64,000 nucleotides of DNA from Endothia cerciana (Eukaryota > Ascomycota > Sordariomycetes > Diaporthales > Cryphonectriaceae): positions 186,001 to 250,000 of the forward strand of contig JALRMH010000035.1 of assembly GCA_026119935.1 (NCBI GenBank). The letters run 5' to 3'. The stretch's first letter is position 1, and each line of letters begins with the position of its first letter. Under the pieces are notes generated by a model that did no database searches, was not told the origin of the DNA, and saw only the letters and a list, made by a program, of their open reading frames with translations. Shown in pieces: positions 47,403-57,359 of the stretch. The translations under genes and the position numbers were made by a program.

Positions 47403-49847
47403 CTTGGTATATTGTCTATCCGGTCGTTGGTGAACTTGTTGACGTATTTCGTCGATGTGTTCGCTGAGGCGTCTGTTAGTGCTTCTGGTTGATATTCGAT
47501 AGATATCGCAAGTAGAATAACGTCGCTGGTCTGGGTTTAAATACCTTCTCTGACTGCTTCAAGTGGAATATTTGGGTTCTTGTAACGCCAGTATTGTGGA
47601 CTGATTCCCTAGTCCTTGACTGCTTGAAGTGAATCACTTGGCTTCTTGAAGAGCGCTTCACTTTGTTATGATGAGGACACACACGCATATATATATATGA
47701 TTCCATAGTCAGAGCTCCCCTCAAAACCATGACTCTAGCTGAGGTAGTGTGCAAATTCCCTTACCCTGTCGACAAGGTTTTGAAGACCACAAGGCTGACT
47801 TTAGGTTGATGCTTTGGAAAGACCTCCTTGGCAGGGCTTCCGGTGGCGTATCTGTATCTGAGAAATTATGGTATACATAGGATCCAAATTGGTCACAAGA
47901 GTCGATCAACCTTCAGGATCCCTACGTAGCACTGTATTTGTTTGGACAATATCTAGGATCGTGGTGTAGATAGCGGCCCAAACTCGGCTTCACAAACCTG
48001 CGAGAAAAGGCGCCGCCGGCGCCATGATGAGGCTCTGCGAAGACATCTCGAAGCCATGGCAGCTAGATCACCCCGAAATCCTTCGGAATGAACTACTAGG
48101 ATCCCGAGTATGTTACAAGATTACGATCTCGACGGTCATGCTGTTGGTCCTGGACAGGCGAGCAGGGCGGCTCCGCTCTGGCTCTCGTCCGTATTAGTGT
48201 CAATGTGTGGCATCGTAGATGTATACCTCCGGCGGCCTCGGGTCCACTCATCACAGAAACAAGGAGTCTATTACTCGGCTCCCAAGATACGGTTGCTTTT
48301 CACGGATATGTAAAACCTTGCTGATTGGAAACCACGCCCTGGCCGTCGTCAAGCTGGGTGGTTCTGACGTAAGAATAGGGCAATTGGGCATTTCACAGGT
48401 GTACAAAGTTTGAAAACCAGTTAGTCAGACGATTCAAGAGGCCCGTTATTTGTCGCACTAGAAAAACTCGATGCCATCTTCCTTGTACAAGTGAGGCGAG
48501 TTGGATGACGAGGGAAGGTATACGTTCTAGAGACCCCAAGCCGCCGCCATGATGGTTCCGCTACTGCGTAGCCAATCCCGAAACAACGGAACAAGATCCG
48601 GAGTCGAGCGCGCATGTGTCCAACATCATGAGATCTCGTCAAGTCCCTGATGGCTTGATGGGTCTCAGGTCATGCAGTGCTCTGTGGGGCGCCTCATTAC
48701 TATAACGGCACCCATGCGCAAATGTGTGACGCGCACTTATTTGAGATATCGGCTTGCCACTGTGCTATTCACATATCACTTACAATGATTCTAGGAGACT
48801 CGAGGAAACACCTCCCTTTATGTTCCATCTCACAGCTCTTAGTCCCTCAAAGAGGTATGAGGCCGTGAACGCAGTCGTGAGCCTCCACGGGCTACCCTTG
48901 CCGCTGCGCGATACCGTTATCCTTCGTAGCTGGTAGACACGAAACGCATCAACGTGGAAGACCCTGCAAGTCCAGGTTCAGTACTGTCCGATATGAAGCA
49001 AACGGGCTATATTACAGGGGGCAACGGGTCCTTTACATGACCAAATGTGATTACTTGGTTTTGAGCCAGGGCCCTCGCCTGCGTCGGACGACCTAGGGAG
49101 ATTGGGCTGACGCCTCGATCTGGCCAGCCCTCTAGGACCCTGGCGATCTGTGTGAGGAATCGAATTCCCGGAGATCGCGTTCTTGATCTCTGTATTTGAG
49201 GTCCGTGTCTCGGATCGAGTTTTGCACATGTCCATGCGCAGCCTGTCCGCCCCATCCTTCTCTGATGTCAATATCACTATTGTGGGGCCCACAAGAACAG
49301 CCACACTGAACAGAGTCAAGGTGATGCAGAACAAGAGGTGTGCCTAAATTATCCCATATGCCAAATTCGGCCACATTCTATCGATTACTGATCACGGAAG
49401 TGCATGAGCAGAGGGTCACATGAAATCCCGGTTTTGCAAAGGGTAAGCCGCCGCACTGGCCCGGCTGACACAGAAATTTCCGGCAGAAGTAAAGTTGTAC
49501 AACCACGGACTCCCACGTAGGATCTTGCTTCTTGTAAGCACGTCGGAAGCCGCCACTGAAGATCCATTACACTGCGGAGACCGCAACCTGCTCAGCCTTC
49601 CAGCCCTGAGCACGAAGACCTGACAGCAGCACAACCTAGGCACAGACCGTAGGCCACCCGTGGAGTATGGGAGGCCACTTTCTGATGTCGTCGCCTGCCA
49701 CCAACTCGGTCCGATTGCGTTCGGATTTCGAACTGCATAACTTGGAAACCAATCGGAACTCGTGAAGTGATGTGTTACGTAGTGTGCCATCGGGGGTCCA
49801 TCCGTTAGGCTGGGCGAAAGGAAGTAGTGGCTAGAAGAACATCTAGG
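47403..49847. other. Decayed, gene-poor DNA
   Basis: Short frames on both strands with no motif. There is a TA repeat at 47688-47698. Some minus-strand segments look faintly protein-like but cannot be assigned. Confidence 0.45.
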
Positions 49848-50468
49848 ATGTCCCACACCGATCGCTCTCTCGGGTCGTGCCTCTGCAGCCACGGCCTCAC
49901 TACGTCCCTCTCGACGTCAGATCCAGAAGTCTTTCGGCCGGAGGCTTTTAAGTTCCCGACTGAAAAAATATATATAAAAATTAAAAAATTATATATGTTA
50001 AAAAAACGAGTGACCAAAAGTCAGATGGTATTGGAATTGATCGTTCCTGGGCCCGCAGGCATGATTCGCGTCACAAAATGCGTTCTATCAGAATTACTTC
50101 ATAACCATCCTTCCTCCTGGTGCCGCCTCTTAATTTCTCACGAAGCATATTGCCTATCTGGCATTCTGCTGGTGCTCCCAGATAAAGTATCGATTTTGAG
50201 AACTGGCCTATCTTCTCTGAACCTTACTTGTAAAAGAGTGAACCATGCCGTCTTCAAGCTTTTCGATCAGAATATCAATATTGATCTGACCGGCCGGATG
50301 TGGTCAGTGGAGAACGAGAGCGAGTCAACGGTATCCTTCAGAGATCGGTCTTCGTGTGGCGAATTACGAAGACTCCTTTGTGATGGCATGCTGATAGCGG
50401 TAGTCAACATACTTGACAGGCAACACAACAAGGCACCCCTACCTCCCTTGGCATTGGATGCATACTAA
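49848..50468 (+). pseudogene. F-box-like fragment
   Basis: An open frame of about 206 residues, crossing an A/T tract at 49965-50003 that encodes a Lys/Ile-rich stretch. Its middle reads LSSLNLTCKRVNHAVFKLFD followed by NINIDLTGRMW, like the region that follows the F-box in fungal F-box proteins (LSxLxLTCKRLNHAV). The canonical LPxE start of the F-box is not seen, and the C-terminal substrate domain is absent. It is probably a gene fragment; fungal F-box proteins link targets to SCF ubiquitin ligases. Confidence 0.3.
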
Positions 50469-51129
50469 TAAAAAAATAAAAAAAAGCGTTGAAGTGGATA
50501 CATGAACTGCCTCTTCACGGAACTAGTTGGTCTATCTTCACATAAGGTTGTGTCGAAGTATCTCTAGCGTGTCCCTTCATCTCAATCTATTGTGATTGTG
50601 CGTCCAGCAGCAGAAGCGCTCTTGACTGTTCCTGCTACATCCTCTTCCTTTAACCAATACTGCGAGGACAGAGTAATGTATTCATGGTGACGCGTTTCAG
50701 GATTCCTTGAGCTTACGCCAGATCAATGGTCTACAGAGCCTTATCTATTCAACATCCGACTAGCCCAGGTCTTTTGCAAGTTACTACTATTCAATCGCTT
50801 TAGAAACAAAATCATAGCTTGCATGTGGCGGCGCGGGTGGCCCAGAGCATGTACCGATCGAGGGTTCTCAAGCATGGGGAAAAGAAGATGATGCTCTGAA
50901 GTACTCAGAGAGCCGAAGTTCGGTACAGAAAGGTCTTTACATCGTGGTTCATCCATCGCCAGTGCGGAAAATGCCATGCCAAATTACAGTTACAATGCTC
51001 AACTGGCACAGGGCGTCTGTCGTTGTTGTCCCCATGCGTCCCTAATGTTTCGACGCCCATCATTGAGACAAAGACAGGAGGTCAAGTCTTGATAGGATGG
51101 TCTTCCCGGAGTCCCAGCTCTGACAGACA
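50469..51129. other. Decayed spacer
   Basis: No credible gene. The part nearest 51129 may be the eroded C-terminal end of the terpene-synthase relic on the minus strand. Confidence 0.4.
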
Positions 51130-51855
51130 TTACCTCCGGTCGGCCTTGTGCATCGCTATCATCCCCATAACCTGTCTTTCCCATGCTTCCAGGTAGAGGG
51201 TCCTGCCTCTGAGGATAGAGTGAATTTGTTTTACGCAAGCCATGGTCTCAGCCTTGACCTTTTCGAGGGCCTCCAGGGGATCTTTCTGTTCACACCGGGC
51301 CCTATTGTGGATATAGTTGTGCGTTTAGCCAGGGGTCTCTTCCTTGTAGAAGCTGTTCATAATCAGTTTCGTACACTTGTCACGAGAGCTCTGACACTTA
51401 CGACAGGACGTCATTGATAATATTAACATAGATGGCCATATCAGGCAGAGCTTCTAGGAACAGACAAACATCCGGATACAGTGTCCTGGGGTAGCTGAAA
51501 CAGGCGTAGGCAGTAGTTATGCCCGACTTATTTCTGGAAAAATAAGGAAACGGCTTGCCAGCCTTTGTGACGGACATATCTTGGATCTCCTGCCGAGTAT
51601 CCAGGTGGTTGCTCGTGACACAATCCATCGTCGAGGTCACTATTAGATTGGCTAGAACGGGGTCCCAGAAGTCCCATGTGTTCCGTCAGGGCCGCGGTGG
51701 CGCGGAGGAGTGGTGTGGGCTGCTCTTCGCCAGCGAAAAAGCGCCGCTAGTATCCTTCGGTCTCCGCCCTGAATTCGCCGACCCTGTCGTCGATGAGGAC
51801 GGCAAGGCAGGTATAGATGCCCACATAAGCCTGGACCTCGGTTGGATGGCCATAG
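51130..51855 (-). pseudogene. Terpene synthase relic, trichodiene-synthase-like
   Basis: On the minus strand, pieces in three frames line up in the order of a class I sesquiterpene cyclase of the trichodiene-synthase (TRI5-like) group. They are EVQAYVGIYTCLAVLIDDR with the Asp-rich metal site (DDR at 51783-51791), FPYFSRNKSGITTAYACFSY, IYVNIINDVLS, then across a 49-bp intron (51353-51401) FYKEE, which completes the NSE metal site N-D-x-x-S-x-x-x-E, and finally LEALEKVKAETMACVKQIHS and RTLYLEAWERQVMG. Defects seen are TAG at 51747-51749, a frameshift near 51660-51680, TAA at 51325-51327 and TAA at 51130-51132. The N-terminal part is missing or unrecognisable. Intact relatives cyclise farnesyl diphosphate. 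This copy is dead, and no other cluster gene of that pathway is evident beside it. Confidence 0.75.
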
Positions 51856-52031
51856 TAGCACGCTTACAAAGAAATTGCTGGACGAAAACATTAGCTTGGT
51901 ACTAGAAGTCCCGTATTGGATAAAAATAGGCGATAAAGCCTTACACAAGCCAAGGATAGTCTAAGCCTCCGGGAATCTTTTGTCCCTGAGGTGTTCATAA
52001 CATGAGACACAGTTCATATTGATCAGCCATC

Positions 52032-53050
52032 ATGGCGAGACCAACAGCGGCCGAGAGGCCCCTCAAGATACGATACAGGAAGCTTCGTGACCCCACGCAA
52101 GATGTCCGCCTCCTACAGATCCAGCACGGCCGGAGCCTGGAGGACCCCATTGTCTGCCGCCTCATCACTGTCTCTCTCAGAAAGTGCTACTTCGATATAA
52201 TCGGCATCTCCTCTTTGATCGAGGGCCCAGAGATTACGGAGACCATTGATGTTAACAACAAACCGGTGAATATGGCGGCTCACCAGGCTCAAGCTCCGAG
52301 GTACGTACGAGGTGCCTTCCTCTCAACGCCGAGGCAGAGGCAGCGCTGGCAGGCATCAGAGCTATCCAGCCCTGAATTTCCAAAATATCGACTACCACAG
52401 CGACTTCGACGTCTTCTGCGGCTGCCCGGCCCTTGCATCCACATCTGGCTCGACTCGGTCTGCATAGATTCGCGGGACAGGGAGGAATCGAGCCTCCTTC
52501 GGGAGACTATGAGGCAAGTGTACGAAGCAGTAAAGATGGTCCTTGGATGGTCAGGTCCGAAAATCGATTCGACTGACGTCGGATTGCAATGTTTCCGTGA
52601 TCTAGAAGAGAGCATGCCGAAGTTTTGGGGAGACCTTGGGGACAGGGATTTGCACCCTGAGGACTACGCGCCCAGGCACGAATAGGCAAAGAAGATCCAG
52701 TACCTTTGGAAGGACTCGGACGACAGCACGATGGCGTTCATGATGCCGCACTGGATTGGCGCCAACGACTTCATGCGCCGCCCATATTTTCAGCGCCAAT
52801 GAATACTCCAGGAGACCTCCCTGGCCAGTTGTCCAGCGTTATGATTGGCGACAGCATCGTGTCGTGGACGACAATTCTCAGGCTAAACAGGTGCTTGGAG
52901 GAGTTTAAAGACAACGAGTCGGAACAGTTCCCCCAGAGCCATCGGGCCATGATCGCGCAACTTGCCGCTGGGATCAATATACGAGCTTTTGGAGGTATTC
53001 AAGAGACGGAAGCGATGGTCAATGTCTGTACCCATGTCGCAAGGCGGTGA
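52032..53050 (+). pseudogene. HET-domain (heterokaryon incompatibility) relic
   Basis: From the ATG at 52032 the frame covers the N-terminal half of a HET domain. The strand with Val-Asn-x-Lys-Pro (ETIDVNNKPVNMA) comes first, then the key motif IWLDSVCID with following acidic residues, then RQVYEAVKMVLGWSG (the IY..A..V..WLG motif). It stops at TAG (52683-52685), reads on to KKIQYLWKDSDD and PHWIGANDFMRRPYFQR, and meets TGA at 52800-52802 where relatives have Trp in QW-ILQE. The remainder (VMIGDSIVSWTTILRLNRCL) is in another frame to 53050. The YxALSYxWG start of the domain is poorly preserved. Intact HET proteins trigger cell death after fusion of unlike hyphae. This one is inactive. Confidence 0.75.
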
Positions 53051-53783
53051 CGGTAATTACCCCAATCGTGTGAGCACAAATGGGAAGGTAGAGAAGAATC
53101 TTTCTCACCCAGGATGGACAGTTTAGCCCAACAACTGTGGAATTGTCAGGGAATGTGTTAAGCACTGCCCTTCAGGTCTCTGATACAGTCAATCAAGGCA
53201 AGAAAACTTCACTCATCTCTTTAATCCGGACGCTGTTGTTCATGTTGTAAGATTCATGACACCCTGAGCTGGGGTGTCACATCCAGGTAGAGGCGCCGAT
53301 TTCGTGACAGGGAAACCAGCATCAGAATCAAACTTGAGACAATGAACATGACTTGCATGCAGGTAACCATCCCATCCATGGGTTTGAGATTTATCTGCCT
53401 TTGCTCATAGTGTTGGATAGTCAATCAGTGATAATCGCGACCCCGTATTACTTCTCTTATACCTGCTTCCATCTTTAAGCTGCCAAAGCAATGCTTTTAT
53501 CCACTGATCCTCAGTTTTCTCTGAACTTGCTTTTTAAAACTCCCGTGACTCCTGGACCAAATGAGACTGCAGTATCTACCAAGTCTTGTCGGGCGAAGGG
53601 GGAAAGGGAAGAAAGAAAGAAAGAAAAAGGAGAAGGAAATAGACCTGACAGAAGAGAATCTGTTTGATGTTGGCCAGACGGTGCGCTTGTCATATACACA
53701 TGAGAAATACAGTTACCAGATGATGTGTTAATCGCTGGATGGTGCCCTCTACGGGTCGCCCTTGAACTCAAGTCACCCGAGCC
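53051..53783. other. Spacer between HET relic and membrane-protein gene
   Basis: This probably includes further eroded HET-gene sequence at its left end and the 3' flank of the minus-strand gene at its right. A GAAA-rich tract lies at 53595-53635. Confidence 0.45.
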
Positions 53784-55853
53784 TCAGTCCATATCGGTCT
53801 CCGCCACGTCTTCAAGCTGCGGCTTCTGCTGCGTTTTGCGCCGCCGGAGGAGAGGTGTATTCTTCGCGAGCGTTTCAAACCATAGATGCATGATGATGAA
53901 GGTCAACGGCACTATGAGCGTTGCCAGAATCCACCACCAGTAGGTGATGGCGAGGAGCAGACCGTCAGGGCTGAAGAAGATCGTACTTAGGAAGGACTAG
54001 GCGCAAAGTTCCCGTCAGCGTCGGCGGGGACCACGGGGGATAACTCTGTTCATGGAACTTCGAGCTGCGTGGGTCTACTCACTACTGCAAGCGTAGATAC
54101 GGAGGCGCTATTCCGCTGGACCTGGACAGCAATCTCAATGGTGAAATTGCTCAGCTGTCTGTTGATCTCAGGCAGAGAGCCGCGTCTTCGTAAAGGTATC
54201 GTCTTGCGGAGGCGGTATGTCTGCGACGTATTCAGCTTTGGTCAGCGCTGGACTGCCGCACTGTCGCAGAAAGGTCCCAGACTTCATGAAGACTTACAGA
54301 ATTCTTGGCGCGGTCCGTTGTGCGCTCGAGGCTGATCAGTTAGTGTCAGCATTTGCCCCTCAAGAGATGGTGAAGAGCGACGGGGGCTGCTTTGGGGGGT
54401 GGGGCGTAGAGCAAGATGCGCTCTCAAGACAGGCCCCACGTTTCACAGCTCCCGCCAGGGCGAGTACTTGGCAGATAGAGGAACGGCTCGCACTGGTCGA
54501 CTTACTACATGGTCACGCACCGAACCCAGAACTCGCAGGTCGAATGCTGCAACTCCAGGATCTCAGAAGCCTGGGGCCCGAAGACGTCACTGCTCTTCTG
54601 GCGGGTGTGTTGATAACAACTGCTGCGCCCGCCAGACGATGATGCCCGTGCTTGGGAACGGCCTTCCCTGGATCTGACCAGATCTTGGAGCTGATGTATA
54701 TGGGCTTGGATGCTGTGTACATCTCGCAGGATCGTGCGCCAGTTCGAGGCAAGCTCTTCAAGCTTGATAGACATCTCTGTGCCCCTGGAGTCATCGTCAT
54801 TCTAATCCTCTATGTTAGTTACACAACCACCTATCTGGGCTGAGTGCAGGTGTACGAAGAGATGCGTAAGTCTGGAAGGAGAAGTGGGACAGACCATTGC
54901 GAGGAGCTGGCTCCTATGTAATTTGATTGTATCCCTATAGAAGGTGATGACCTCGTCGATTATGAGGGTATCCATGAAGAGCGGGTTCTTCGCAAGAGCT
55001 TCCATACTCCGTATAGTGTCCGTAATACGTTTCTGGAGTTTCGCTGGATAGTTCATGCAGAAATAGATGGTTGTCTGGGCATCGGCTAGTATTTGTGTGG
55101 TTGACCGGATATATCGTGTCTCCCACGTCCAGTTTTTGAGGGATCGGTCTGTGTAACATCAGCATGCATATACCTTGGTCAGAGCCACGATGTGCTTTCC
55201 ATGGTGCATACACTGCTGTGACTGCTTCCTGACCATCTCGTTCTCATCGGCGAAATTTGGGGCGAAGCCTTGCCTCCTCGACGATGTGATCCTCTTGGAT
55301 CGACGTGGGGAGGATCTGGGCGAGACGGGGTCATCGTCATGGTCATTGTCATGGCTTTTCGCAGCGGGGCTCATGTTCAACCCGAACCTCTCCTGCACGA
55401 TATTGACAATGTCCGGTGGCGCGCCGGCACGGGGCGCTGCTGTGTGGGGACCATCGTTTGGCGCCGGGAGAAAGCTGCTCGTGCGCGTAAGCTGCTGTCC
55501 TAACAAGGACGCCTGCTCGACCTCCTGGCGCCATGTGTGCAACTTGATCACTTACAAGAGCTTTAATGAAAGAGGTCTGGATATGAGCGGGAGCGGCCCG
55601 TCTTGTTGGTCCTGCGAGTCACGGCAAAGCTGACGCTGTCCCGAACAAGTATCTCGGTAGGTTGCTATATTTGGTTTTAGCTCGCGTCCTAGCATGTGAC
55701 GCCGACGCAGGCTGCCCGTCTCAACTCACCGAGTGTCTTGTGGCCCCCTATTTGGACAACAGTAACGTCCGTGCCCTGCCCGAGCCACTGACGGTCCTCA
55801 AGATCACTTAGGAAACATGGCTGCTCCAGAGCCTGATCATGTGTATAACCCAT
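53784..55853 (-). CDS. Seven-exon membrane protein gene, unknown family
   Basis: Seven exons on the minus strand keep phase throughout: 55730-55853, 55212-55652, 54895-55148, 54506-54801, 54298-54331, 54083-54220 and 53784-53996, about 499 codons. The start at 55853 (MGYTHDQALEQPCF) is the first usable ATG, but the true start may lie upstream. Visible parts are a globular N-terminal region, a basic disordered stretch (SSPRRSKRITSSRRQG), long helices (LADAQTTIYFCMNYPAKLQK, VITFYRDTIKLHRSQLLAM, EELASNWRTILRDVHSIQAH), INRQLSNFTIEIAVQVQRNS and a C-terminal membrane helix pair around FLSTIFFSPDG and WWWILATLIVPLTFIIMHLW. A TAA at 55552-55554 interrupts exon 2, unless a further intron (GTGACT donor near 55616, acceptor near 55550) removes it. 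Helices before a terminal membrane pair resemble CorA-like fungal proteins, but this is not certain. Confidence 0.55.
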
Positions 55854-57359
55854 TGCCTGTTGTAGATCCTGTTGACGTTCCTGATGGCCAGCATCTGTTC
55901 TGTTGAGGCCGATGGGGGTTGCAAACAGACCGAGTTCACATGAACACGAAGTCGGTGAGTGAGGTGGAGACCAATTTTGCCCAAGCCAAACAGGACCCCT
56001 GATGTGAGGTGGCACCGTTCGCCTGTGGGCCTCGAGCCTGTAGGCCAATCATTGTCCATGCTACTTAACGTCGATCTTCATGCAAGGCTGATCGCTCGAA
56101 GTAATCACGGGAACAGAAATAACTGGGAAAAATGGGTCTTGGGGGCTCAGGAAAGTGCACAGAAGAGATTATCCTCAGTTTTCCTGGGCAGGACGGGCGG
56201 GAGCCCCCTATAGTTTTACAAGAACCCAGACAATGCCTGCATAAGCTGTTATCCCTTTTGTACGTTGGGAGCAGGGGGGAGGTGAATTAAGATATAATGG
56301 GCCACTTGGGAGATAGGTGGATATGCTATGAACTGCCCTGTCACCTGATATATTGCAACCATCATGATTCAGCCGAGATTAGAGGGTAAAGATTATACAA
56401 ATCTCCCTCACTTTTTTTTCCTTCCTTTTTTGGTGCTTTCTTTGGGGGGGTGGGGTGTTCTTTGTTTTTCTCTTTCCTTTTCTTCTTCCAAACATCACCA
56501 TCCTGAGTAGTCTTATTTCGCTTTCTGTTTTCCAACAACTTCTTCTCATGGAACTCTTCCTTTGCGATTCCTGAACAGAGCTCTCACAGGCGATGCTTCC
56601 TAGCCGCGCAAGACATCTATGCTCAGGCGAAGCAAGGCACAGATGATCCTCTCGGGACAGAAGCACTCGACAGTCAAGAGTACTAGCACCCAGATACCCA
56701 AAACTTATAGGTGTAGGGTTTTCCAACTCGCGCATACGGGGTCTGACCGAGTTTCTACAACCTTTACCGGTGGAACAACCCACATCAGCCTGCCGACTGG
56801 ACGGTACTTAGTGGCCGTAAGATTCGGGATGCCACCCACCCAGAGCAGCTGAGCGCGTTGGGGCTGCTTTGCGATCAGGCCACTCGGCACCGCGTTGGAG
56901 ATGTATACATACCTCGGTAGAACTACAGAAGCCGTGATCCCCCTCCTGCCCCTGAGTGTACATGCATCTCTCTTATACAGTCGTCAAGCAAGGCGGATGG
57001 GGCAGTCCGGGCGGTGCCCATTCGTGTAGAAGGCAGCGGTCCACGCAAGTCAAGCGGAATCAATCGAGTTGACAATCTAAGTTGACGGTTTTAAGGTACC
57101 CTTCAAGTCAATCAAAGGGTAAAAATAAGCAATTCGATTGCAATTGACAAAGCAATCGGTTAGTCCTGTTGTGGGTCCATATAGGCTCAGTTTGACCTAC
57201 TATTGAAGCTATCGTGGCCTAGATTTTTGGTGTTTTGGTTGGATAAGGAGATCGTGATCTACTTGCAGTACAACCCTTTGGTGCTTTAGCCCTTTTTAGC
57301 CCTGGTCTATCAGCCTGAGTATCCTGTTTTGGCTGTATTTCCGCCTGGTTAGTAGATAA
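55854..57359. other. Spacer, no gene supported
   Basis: It contains a strongly pyrimidine-rich tract at 56400-56500 and, at 57045-57160, a TCAAGTCAA/TTGAC-rich stretch like the subterminal repeats of hAT elements; the left end of the transposon may therefore lie here. A minus-strand frame upstream of 55853 may hold an extra 5' exon of the membrane-protein gene. Confidence 0.45.

Noticed and set aside
55520..55551. A 31-bp intron (GTAAGTG..CCAG) removing the TAA in the membrane-protein gene
   Set aside because: Shorter than any intron seen in this window and below the usual fungal minimum. A longer intron or a true stop is more likely.
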